Positions 21,050 to 30,335 of a stretch of 42,538 bases of DNA are shown piece after piece. Numbering within the stretch: the first letter of the stretch is position 1; each line of letters opens with the position of its first letter. Origin of the DNA: Gymnopilus junonius (taxonomy: Eukaryota > Basidiomycota > Agaricomycetes > Agaricales > Galerinaceae). Location: positions 1 to 42,538 of the forward strand of contig JADNYJ010000285.1 of assembly GCA_015501075.1 (NCBI GenBank). Direction: 5' to 3'. Position numbers and translations under genes: made by a program. A model generated the notes under the pieces. It was not told where the DNA came from, ran no database searches, and was given only the letters and a program-made list of their open reading frames with translations.

Positions 21050-22338
21050 ATGAGTGAGGTGACACAGCCACATCCTTACCTCTCACCACCGAAACGAAAA
21101 CGCCAGTCCGGTTTAACTGGCGTAGAACTAGCGATCGCCCTGGAAGCACTCAGGAATTTGGCTGCTAAAGCTCGCTTCGAGTTGAATACGAAGGCGGAGG
21201 GGGGACCGGAGTTGGAGTTGGATGATGATGAGGATGAAGGCACCGTTCTTTCACACATCGAAAAACTGACGGCACTCCTACAAGCAAGGGCTGACGGCCC
21301 ACAGGTATGTGGAATTGACATTCCGGTTGCATCTGACCGACTCAGTGTGCTAGATTTATTCCTTCTCGGGGATGACCGGAGATCTTCTCGACGACTTGCA
21401 GGTCCGATTTAGTGGCATACTGAAACTGAAGGACGATGCTGCTAGCACTGCGGCCTTGAGTGACACCCTTGGAAACGATCAGCTCTGGTCCGCAACCACT
21501 CTCCTAACCCATCTTCATTTCCTTGAAAATCTCGTTCCGCGTTGTGTTTGTTTCGACTTTTCATCGCTTGAAACGCTGGTTATAAGCTCACTGTATTTTC
21601 CTTCAGAACGAGTCCGCGACACGTCTATGGATCAACGCATTTTTTTACCGGGTCTCTACCATGATTCCGAATCACCTGAAGATGGCTCTAAGCGTCGAAC
21701 AAGTTGTTCCCGCTGTCACCGTGTCGGACAACAGCCCGCACACAGTGTCAGGGTTCATTGATTTTACGGCCGCGGTGATGGACCCGGCGAAGTTGAGTGC
21801 GTTCTCCTTCTCTGCCATGTAGGCTTGTTCTCAGTTTTCCGCAGCCGTTTTCCTAGAGCGGCCTGTCTTGCGGCCTGATGATACGATGTTGTTTGTCTCG
21901 GAAGCCAAGGATGTAACCAAAGACCTTCAGAAGCACGTTCCTCAGGCAGTTTCGGAGATGCTTGCGTGCGCCAGGCATGCAAAGTACAGTAGTATTCCCT
22001 CCAAATATGCCCTCACGCGCCTCACTGCTGATTTTTAGGAAGAAGATTGTGAGGGGCGTTGTCACTGATGGACGAGAATGGATATACCTCATCCTTACCC
22101 TGCGCGATGGCGATGGAACCGCCACTTATGTTCGATCTGACAAGATCAACATCGGTGGGGGTGGGGGTTTTACGGCAGACCACCCCTCCCAAGCAGGGGT
22201 CTCCTTGATTTCTGCCATCCTTGCTCATTGGGTACGCTGAGTGGTTCTTCGACTCAAAGAGTTGAACTAATCGTCGATTGCCAGATCCTCCATAGTCACC
22301 AGCCGTTGGATGAAACCACTGATTTCTTTAAGTCGTGA
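21050..22338 (+). CDS. PD-(D/E)XK-like hypothetical protein of basidiomycetes
   Basis: Exons 21050-21304 and 21402-21545 are in frame, followed by 21607 to about 21818, about 21845-21986, about 22039-22232 and about 22288-22338. Exon 1 has a basic PPKRKRQ stretch, a possible nuclear signal. The core reads LRPDDTMLFVSEAKDVTKDL, followed by HVPQAVSEMLACARHAKK and GREWIYLIL. The acidic residue, EAK and a later Q resemble the D...ExK...Q layout of restriction-like nucleases found near fungal Crinklers. The family assignment is inference. The join between the third and fourth exons does not keep frame with the obvious GT-AG sites (21819-21844), so there is either an unusual splice or a lesion. An orphan F-box exon follows at 22892. 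Confidence 0.55.
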
Positions 22339-22572
22339 GATGCCCCCTGCCGCCCATTTTGTTACGCGAGAGTGCCAAGAACGTGTAGTAACTCATGAAA
22401 TTCATACCTTTGTCCGTGAATCTTGTTCAACTCGATTCGAGATCTGTCAGTAGTTGAGTGTTACAGATCGCCAGCTTGGTGGCCAATGATCTTTGCCATG
22501 CACCGCTTCTCAACTTTCCGCTTGCTGAATTTTCCATATCTTTTTGCATATTTGGATATATGTTATGTAGGC

Positions 22573-22797
22573 CTATTCATTTCCCAAAAAGCTAAGAGAT
22601 TGGTGGTCGCGTTCTTCAGATATTTTATCCCGAGCTGGTATTGCGCGGCCTAAACCGAGAACGGGGACGGGGATGGTGTATCGCTCGTCCTCAGGCAAGA
22701 TGCGTGCACCCATGGCGTTGTCGTCGTCCTCTATGACGTCGGCGCTGTCCTCCCCCTCGGGGTCTATGGGGAGGGCAGGTGGGGTTGGGAAGCCCAT
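22573..22797 (-). other. Small acidic open frame, unknown
   Basis: Minus-strand frame of 74 codons starting MGFPTPPALPIDPEGEDSAD and continuing with an acidic stretch and LPEDERYTIPVPVLGLGRA. The composition is protein-like, and C/G-ending codons stand out from the AT-rich flank. No family is recognised. It may be a transposed piece of a larger gene. Confidence 0.3.
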
Positions 22798-22891
22798 TGT
22801 GCTTTAGCTTTAGATTCTCACATCCAAGTACCCTGGTAAGTACAGATCATTCACAATCTGCTTTATCCCTCGTTGATTGTCTGGCATCTAG

Positions 22892-23214
22892 TGCATTCAG
22901 CTTCCACTTCTGCTCGCTTCTATGCCGCTGATATATATTTCCCTTACTTTCAAGGGAAACGTAGGCTCGCGTGCGACTGTGGAGGTCCAAGATCCGATTT
23001 CTGAGTACGCCATTGCGGTCTCCTATGCAGCCAACGTAAAGACGCTGGAGTATATCGATGTTCTGCTCAAGACAAGCCAGAGCTGGTGGAAAATATCTCG
23101 GGCGCGATGTAATTTGGCCGGTAAAGAGGACACTGTTGCTGTGGATGTGATGGATGAAGAAGAGGGGATGAAGGTGAGAGATTGGTATGATCACGCTGTA
23201 TCCAGGAAGTAAAA
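22892..23214 (+). pseudogene. Orphan terminal-exon fragment of the F-box family
   Basis: After an intron-like GTAAGT...CATCTAG (about 22838-22891) the frame reads CIQLPLLLASMPLIYISLTF and ends MKVRDWYDHAVSRK. It matches the whole last exon of the F-box genes (CIHVP..., PLVYISI, GSRA, ALRDW). Before the donor only about 20 bases resemble exon 1, and the F-box and repeats are gone. It lies 550 bp after the PD-(D/E)XK-like gene. Confidence 0.75.
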
Positions 23215-23337
23215 TATGTAGTACGCTATGTATATCCGGATCCTGGGAGTTCGACTGAGAGAACTTTAGACATGAAATAATGACATGTAAACAACTAACT
23301 AACAGCTTACCCGTATATACCGTCCTTCTCCTCTCTC

Positions 23338-24934
23338 TTACCTCACTAATGAGTCCATGTCGTACCAGTCTCTTAAGGCCATACCTTCAACTTCGTTAAT
23401 GGCCACAAGCTGAACATCACCTTCATTGTTGGAGTACTCGTTTTGAGGGCGAATAATTTTCCACCAGATTCTCGGAGCTTTGATGGAATCGATCGCCTTG
23501 TGAATATCCATGTATTTCAGAGATTTGATGCGCTTTGCATATGAGAGTGCTATGGCATGTTCTGTGACCATCGCTTGCACGTCAGGACTCGCACGGGAAC
23601 CTAATGTGTGCAAGAATCCATCAAAGAAAATAGAGATGTATACTAGGGGGACAGAACTGAGTAAACTGGGGACGTGAATGCACTACAGGCGAGTCAGCAG
23701 GTTATAAACATAGGTAACAAGACCATACCAGGCCTTCCGGGTTTCGGGTGGCTTCTATTTGAAAAGACACAAAAAGGTAGTTCAAGGCTGGTAAAGACTG
23801 GCTGAATTCCTTCCACCAAGATACACCGGAATTTTCTCTGTGTGTGACGTGAAGACTTTTCAAGCAAGGGACAGCTTGGGTCACCACAAATTCAGGAACG
23901 TCTTCTCCAGTTGTGGGGTCCCACAAAAGGTCAATCACCAGTCGAAGTAAATTGACGCAAGAAGCATGCTGTAAAAATTTAGAAATGTACTGATAGCGTC
24001 CTTGGATTGACGTCAAATTCGGGAATGAAGGTTTATGATACAGAGGTTTTTCGTCATTGATCAAGAAAGGTTTAAACTTGAAGATCACAGTGCGTAAGCC
24101 CGGGAAGGAGTTTGCGAGTTCATCGAGATAGACATCGCAATCATCCAGAGTAATCGATACAAGTCTGGGGAAAACGACGGGCGTCCGAATCACCACAGAG
24201 CCAGCTTGAGATGTTCGTTCATCAACTAGCAGGCTGTGCATGCAAGCAGACTCAAGACTAAGGTCTTCCAAATGTTCCTTTGAAGAGAAGAGAACGCTAC
24301 CAAATCCTTCTGTTTTGAGGAGTTCGAATTTCTTTATACCATCGCCGATGTGGTGCTGGACCTTTCGCAGCCTCATGACACCTTGTTTGGAATAAATCGC
24401 CTGTCCGAATGAATTTGATGCCGGTGTTCCTATACCCAACAAGTTCATGTCCGTAAGCCGAGGGCAAGCAAGGAGTGTGGCGGCGAAGTCTGGGGAATGA
24501 AGGCAGATATCATCTATATCAGCCTCAATGACAACAGAATGCAGATTGGGCATTAGCGCGAGAGCCTTTGTCAACAAAGGGGCCCATGCGTCAATAGGGT
24601 AAGGTTCGGGTTCAGCAGGGGCAAAGTGATAGTAACCGTCGTCATCCTGAATTTCTACAGCTGTTGTGCAGGCAAAGGTAAGAATCTCGAAGGCGAGGAC
24701 ATAACGACCTGGGCCAATAATTTCGCCGTCGATGTTTCTGTGGCTATTGTTGATGATGAAGTGGAGAAAGTCGATGAGTTGCTCTGGACTTTGATTAAGA
24801 GACACGGTGCGCAATAGGTAGGGCATCGCGAAACTTCGGATGTTAGATGATACAAGGCAAATATTGGCAAGACTAGATACCGAACATGCTCGAAGTATGT
24901 GGTCAAGCACGTCGTCATTACGGATGTGAGTCAT
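23338..24934 (-). CDS. Divergent F-box / LRR-like protein
   Basis: Two exons, 24934-23729 and 23682-23338, with a 46-nt intron, give 516 residues. The N-terminus NDDVLDHILRACSVSSLANI, then SLVSSNIRSFAMPYLLRTVSL looks like the F-box-like start of Agaricomycete F-box proteins, substrate adaptors of SCF ubiquitin ligases. The rest has LRR-like segments (FPRLVSITLDDCDVYLDEL, SLHVTHRENSG). An open frame extends upstream to 25108, but comparison with the paralogue at 36746 (MTILNDDVFEHIL) supports the start at 24934. The intron position is identical in both genes. Upstream are a 48-bp palindrome and a TATA-like box. Confidence 0.8.
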
Positions 24935-25046
24935 GGACAAGTGTTGAACCGTTTGAACCGTTTGAACGTTGAACGTTGAGAGTTGAAAGCAGTTAGAAGC
25001 AGGATGCGTTACCGATTGATCGGACAGGCCTTGCTTCTGATGGATG

Positions 25047-25094
25047 ATACCAGAGTTATTCGTCATCATCGATGATGACGGATAACTCTGGTAT
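25047..25094. repeat. 48-bp near-perfect palindrome
   Basis: The left arm ATACCAGAGTTATTCGTCAT+CATC (25047-25070) is followed without a spacer by its reverse complement at 25071-25094. Of 24 pairs, 23 match (one T/C difference at the 14th base). It lies 113-160 bp upstream of the F-box start at 24934 and could form a long hairpin or cruciform. Confidence 0.9.
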
Positions 25095-25119
25095 AGTCTC
25101 GTTCCCATCCGTTCTGGTG

Positions 25120-25130
25120 GATATATAAGG
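25120..25130 (-). promoter_or_regulatory. TATA-like box upstream of the F-box gene
   Basis: CCTTATATATC on the minus strand is about 190 bp before the ATG at 24934, beyond the palindrome. The distance is long but possible if the 5' leader is long. It could equally serve nothing. Confidence 0.25.
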
Positions 25131-25248
25131 ATATCGCATGCATCAGATCCGTGGGATCATAAAAAATGATGCAGCGAGTGCCACCAGAACTGCTGATAGC
25201 CGCCCCGGACCAGGCAAAAAGTTCCCAAGATAACCAAAGGCCAGTGTT

Positions 25249-25548
25249 GAGGAGGATATCTATTACGTGCTGCTCACTGAAAATGAGCATGCTATCAACT
25301 CCTTCATTGTCCAAGCTGGACACCTATACATGTTTCGATTCGCCAGTGGCTCGCTAACGCATAGTGCTGTACGATGCGTTTCAGCCACTCTTAATAACCT
25401 CTCCCCGCTTCCCTCCCCACAAAACCAACATTTCATCTTTGTGGTTCTCAAAAGTCTTACTACATTTAACTGTCCGTTCTCCGATAACGGGTTCTTCCAT
25501 GATCATGTCCCATTCGTAGTATGTGTCGATGATCACATTGAGCGATGA
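25249..25548 (+). pseudogene. Detached C-terminus of a Crinkler-like gene
   Basis: From GAGGAGGATATC at 25249 the frame reads AINSFIVQAGHLYMFRFAS, then HFIFVVLKSLTTFNCPFSDN, and ends VCVDDHIER. It is the counterpart of the last 95 or so residues of the gene at 15895 (match starts at 17834). Everything upstream, including the P-loop, is missing. It lies head-to-head with the F-box gene at 23338-24934. Confidence 0.75.
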
Positions 25549-25899
25549 AAACTATTTCAGGGACACTGGCGTTGCAGTGAAAAGTTCTATTGATTAAGAA
25601 CAACAGGAGAATGTGTTGGCTCTTGAGTCTTTGTATTGCCCACTTCATTCATTTGTTCCAGGTGCAGATCAACCCATTGAGCTCAAGTTTCAGGTATGAA
25701 TTGGATTACTTATAGTTATATTTACGGTGTAAAATACTTGGACGGGGGCGCAATCAGCAAATAGTGTAATTTGATAGTTCAGACTATCAACCCCAATGCA
25801 CTATCGTGAATCCTGATCCATGTCGTACGACGTCTTATCTTACAGTCGCGTTAATGACATGAAGAAGGGTTTAAGTCCGATAGTCGCTCGAGGAGGTCG

Positions 25900-27625
25900 T
25901 AAGGAAGGAGTGGGTGCGAAGCTAAAAATATCCTCATTTCGACTTACCCACGCCTCCGCTTTCTGTTTCCTGAACACCGACCCCGCCACCTCCTTTCCAA
26001 AAAAAAAAACCCCCCCGACTCCTCCTGTCCTTTCTGAAGACGGAGCAGCAAGTAGCAGTGATGGAAGTGATTCAGATGTGTCGCTTTTTTCTTTTCCTGT
26101 ACTGTATTCTTTCATCCTCATTGCTATTCTCGTTCTCATCCTCATTCGCAGCCTCACAGTCAACCAATCTACAGTTGCTAGTCCTAGACCTCCTTTCAAG
26201 TTCAAGGGATGACATTGCCTTATCCATATCATTGCCACCATATGTCGATCCCAGCCCAAGGCCTGCTCCTAATTTCGATGAAGACCACTATCAATCACGG
26301 TTGAGACACGGGACACTGCGTGCTGAACCCGTCCGAGTCGACTTGTTCACTGGGGGGTGACAGTGTCAGCGATAGCGGCTGTGCTGTGTCGTCGCCGTCG
26401 CTCTCAGTAGCCCATCCGCAGTTCCTCTTCCCTTCGCCTTCCCGCTCTCGCCCTCAATCCGCCTCATTCTCCCCCTCGGTTTCTCCCTCGGTTTCTCCCT
26501 CCCCACCTCTATCCCCGTCACCATCCCTCCAAGCGGCAGCAGAGACAATCAGAGTTGAGCGACAAGATCAAACACCGCCGACGCGCTTTTGCCGATGTCA
26601 TCGCACAAGCTGCGGGAGATGGCTTGGATCCGTATACGCAGCCGTACAATATCGGTGTGCACATGCTGCTGCTGGGTCTTTGAGGCGTGTTCGGGATGAG
26701 CAGCAGTGTGATCAGCGTAATCGGCAGCAGCAGCAGGAGGGGCACGAGCACGAGCACGAGCAGGATCAAGAGCAGGATCAGCGCTATTCAAGCCCAAGAC
26801 CAAGCCAGGTTCAAGATTCAGACGCAGAAGGGGATCATGTGCAATCTTCTTTGACTCTGACTTCTACGCTCCCGCCGTATGATGAATATGAGTATGGTGC
26901 GCAGGGTTTGGGCAATGACAATGACGTAGTTGTTATTATCTCCTGAGGACGCCGGTGCCAGTGCCCATCCGCAGCTTCAAGTTCCTCAACGTGCGGTATT
27001 ATCTGATTCACATCACCTTCACCCTCCGACACCTCCGCCTTGCCGTCGTCATCCCGCTGAGAAAGATTCTGGGTTGTCATACCTCACCCCTCCTGCACTA
27101 GCACCAGGCCAAGCTTGAGAACCTCCCAATCACCATGCGCCTGATCTGGCCATTTATTCGCCCCAGCCGAAGAAGGAGACCAAGCTCAAGCTCACATTCG
27201 CAGATATAAGGCCTTTGTCGATTCATCGCAAGCGCACGCACTACCACCACCACCACCACCAGCAGCAGCAGGTGTCCTGTGTTCCTTCACAGGAGCGTTA
27301 CATCGGAGACTATGGAGATGGCGAAGGGTACGACCGTGGCTATGACTATGGCTACCATTATGGCTATAGCTCGCAGGCGTATGGGTATTCACCGCAACCT
27401 CAACCTCAACCGCAACCGCAACCTCAACCTCGGCAATATGCATATGCGCATCCTCCTCCTGCTTTGCATCCCGCCCAGTATCACCAGCAGCAGCAGCAGC
27501 ACCAGAAACAGCTTCTGGACCCTCGCTATGCACCTTTGCCTCCCCCCATGCCCATGCCGCCTCCGCTTCCTGCCCATCCCTATCCTCACCCTCATCTTAC
27601 CAGTCATCGTCATGACTATCATTGA
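25900..27625 (+). pseudogene. PLAC8-family copy C, truncated and without a PLAC8 domain
   Basis: Aligns in order with the promoter block and N-terminal half of copy B. The ATG at 26208 (MTLPYPYHCHH) corresponds to MSLPHPYHRHH at 9437 but runs into a stop. Further pieces are LNPSESTCSLGG (about 26320), LTLTSTLPPYDEYEYG (about 26850), DIRPLSIHRKRTH (about 27205) and a His/Gln/Tyr-rich tract with PQPQPQPQ repeats ending at a stop at 27625. The frame changes at least four times. Similarity ends near the region equivalent to 10810 in copy B; no PLAC8 Cys motif follows. More diverged than A and B, so it is an older duplicate. Confidence 0.75.
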
Positions 27626-27832
27626 ACTTTAAGCCAGTTGTAATTCATGCATGATAAGCATATGGTAACAGTCCATCTATCAGTCGCTATTCGCCTTCCA
27701 ATATTCCTACGCCCAGAACGAGTCAATAGATACTTTACCTATGCTACAGAAAAGAAGTCGAAACTGAATACTAGTACTGCAGATAAATCATAATATGATC
27801 TCACATGAACGTGAATAAATGAGATCGTAAAC

Positions 27833-29311
27833 TTAAAAGTCCATTGGATCTTGAAACGGGTCCGTAACATCGACAGTGGAAAGTGATCGATTTAGTCTGA
27901 GAGGAGAGGGAGGGTCGAAAGGATTCAGAATTTTCAAATCGTTTTTTGGGGTATGCGGACTTGTGGGAGGGGGTAACGGTGGAGGAGAAGAAGGTAACGG
28001 CGGGATAGGTGGAATGGGAACAGTGGTCAGACGGAAAGCAGAATTCGGAACATAGACCACTTGCTGAGTAGGTCTCGAGAATGCTGACCCAAACTCATCA
28101 ACGTTTCCTGTAACACCGAGATATTGAATAGATGATCTGGAGCCATGGTCAAGCTGAAGCATTTCAGGCTTCAAAAAAGCGGACGACTCTTCACACCCAA
28201 TAGGGGTTGCAGGAGTAGGCCAGATGCTTTCAAACGAATGGTGTGAATCTGTAGTTGACCCATTGCTTGAGACGGAATCTCTAGCGTCATATTGAGTACG
28301 CGATCCGTCTGAGATAACGGAAGGTATGCTTTGGCGCGCCTCCGCCATGGGTGTAATCAAAAAAGTCGGAGAAGTGGGAGAAGTTGGCAAACGAATCGAT
28401 TTCCTTTGAGGATTCCGTGACCTGACATGAATAGGAAGTGCCAACCCAGACCGCATGTTTCGGCGGAATGCGTTAATACCAAAAGAACGTCCTCCACCAA
28501 CCAGCATATCTTGATCCCGGCGCGTCTTCTTTCGACAACAAAAGAAAAATAAGAAACTGAATAAAATGAAAAGCAGGGCGATCACGATGGCCGCAATAAT
28601 TCCAGGAGAAAGTTTTGCGTGCCCTTGATGGCGTTGAGGATTGGAGGTTGAAGTACCACCAAGGCTGGTAGTCGATGAAGCTCCGGCGATGGTGGTGAAC
28701 CATGTCGTTCCAGAACCCGTAACTGTCCGTATCACCGATCCATTCTCGGAAGTAGGAGCTCCGGTGGGAAGACCTTCAGCAGCAGCCAAAGGTACACCAT
28801 CTAGCGACGCAGTAAGGGGAAACACAACCCTTGCACCTTCAGGGGGTACTTTAGATGAAGAAAGTTCAATAGAACCAGTTGAAAGAGATGAACCAACGCC
28901 AGTGGATATCTCGGAAATTTTAGGCGAAGCAGTTGTTGAATTAGTGAATATTGGAATGGGAACAGTGGGTGAACCCGCAAACGTGGTCCGATCTCTTGAA
29001 GTCGTGACGGAGTTCGGTCTCGTTATGGTGGACACAAAACCTTCACTCGGAGTTGTTATCGCGCTTGAGGTGTGAGTAGCGGGAGTGGGTGCAACGGAGG
29101 TAGGAGTAACGGATTCGGTGGGAGTAACGGAGATGTGAGTGGCAGAGGTGGGAGTGATCGTCTGAGCTGAGCTGCTCGTTGAAGTGGGCTTATGAGTGCT
29201 CGCGTGTGTGGTGTGTACACCCAAATCGATATCGATATCAATAATGCCGAGGGAGATGGAGATGGTCGGGACAATGTCGACGACTACAGAAACGATTTCC
29301 GCCAGCGCCAT
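27833..29311 (-). CDS. Single-pass membrane protein with Ser/Thr-rich ectodomain
   Basis: The 492-codon frame from the ATG at 29311 has a Ser/Thr/Pro-rich stretch of about 220 residues suited to O-glycosylation. A clear membrane segment follows (LSPGIIAAIVIALLFILFSF, about residue 235 on) with basic CCRKKTRR after it, then a cytoplasmic tail with Pro runs. This resembles fungal Mid2/WSC-like sensors or mucin-like surface proteins, but no WSC or other extracellular domain is visible. No signal peptide follows the ATG. A signal-like sequence FFLCLNILVHVSFAHALNAS is encoded upstream near 29605-29545 with a donor (CAG|GTGTAG), and splicing to CTTCAG before 29339 would be in frame. The true start may therefore be in an upstream exon. 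Confidence 0.7.
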   Translation of the reverse strand: MALAEIVSVVVDIVPTISISLGIIDIDIDLGVHTTHASTHKPTSTSSSAQTITPTSATHISVTPTESVTPTSVAPTPATHTSSAITTPSEGFVSTITRPNSVTTSRDRTTFAGSPTVPIPIFTNSTTASPKISEISTGVGSSLSTGSIELSSSKVPPEGARVVFPLTASLDGVPLAAAEGLPTGAPTSENGSVIRTVTGSGTTWFTTIAGASSTTSLGGTSTSNPQRHQGHAKLSPGIIAAIVIALLFILFSFLFFFCCRKKTRRDQDMLVGGGRSFGINAFRRNMRSGLALPIHVRSRNPQRKSIRLPTSPTSPTFLITPMAEARQSIPSVISDGSRTQYDARDSVSSNGSTTDSHHSFESIWPTPATPIGCEESSAFLKPEMLQLDHGSRSSIQYLGVTGNVDEFGSAFSRPTQQVVYVPNSAFRLTTVPIPPIPPLPSSPPPLPPPTSPHTPKNDLKILNPFDPPSPLRLNRSLSTVDVTDPFQDPMDF

Positions 29312-29339
29312 CTTTACAGGAATAGCTGAAGGCGATATC

Positions 29340-30335
29340 AATTCCTCTATAGGGTTTCATATGACTTACAAGTAAGGACCCTGAAACCTGACCATAGAAA
29401 TCGCGCTCACCAGTCACATTTGCTGCTCCTCCAAAAAAGGTTGGATGTGGTTATGGAAGATAAAGAGCGTGAGACTTGACTGAATTATCAAAAGGAAAGA
29501 GAAAGTGAAGAAAAAGGCTGTCGTTGGAAAGCTTAAAACTACACCTGAGGACGCGTTAAGCGCATGAGCGAAAGAAACGTGAACAAGGATGTTGAGGCAA
29601 AGGAAGAAAGATTTCAACCTCAAACGAACATCTTGCCCGGGGCCGGCCTGGACACACACACGTCGGAAACTGCCCAGAAGCTTCGGTTGCCAAACGGAAG
29701 GAGGAAAAAAGATGTTTCTCCGCATAGGTCAAGTATCTCGATGTCTCGCCGGTCCGGCTCTTCCGCTCAAAAATCAGTGGAAAATGGTAATGTAAATGGG
29801 ACGTTGAGCAAGATGAACTACGAACTTCTCTCATTCTCAATGTTTCTACAGACATATGTCGCTCGTCAGGGAATTGCAAGTTAAACGTCCACCTAAATTT
29901 TCAAGCAAAACGGTCTGTCAACGGATGAGGTCATGACATATCATGGGAACGTCCAAGAGTTAGCGTCAATGCCGCTCACGGACGGTGACGGAGGGTTGGA
30001 CGGAATTCACCTTACTAATGGGATAATCCATCAACTCTACAACTCAAAATTTCAATGGCGAGAAGTTGAATAGCATTACGAGACCATAGCTCGTTGAAAG
30101 TCGCGTGCAAGTTGAGAACGCGATCTGGTGGGAAAGAAGCTGTTTCGCACGAGAACCTCACCGGCACATAGATGACCTCGCATGCCATAAACTTCGCAGT
30201 AGAATCCTGAAGGCCGTCTGGGAAATCTTGGACGAATTGATCACATTAGCTTTGAAGCAAATTCATAGCGCAAAATATTATACGGCTGGACAAACCATCT
30301 GGTACTCTTATAGCAAGTCAACAATCCTTTCCACT
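29340..30335. other. Region between membrane-protein and transporter genes
   Basis: Holds the possible first exon of the membrane-protein gene (about 29720-29540, minus strand) and the 3' flank of the transporter. The other open frames (for example 29564-29884 and 30105-30428 on the plus strand) have no recognisable family. Confidence 0.4.

Noticed and set aside
24935..25108. N-terminal extension of the F-box protein to 25108
   Set aside because: The first codons run through the palindrome, and the paralogue at 36746 starts at the position equivalent to 24934.
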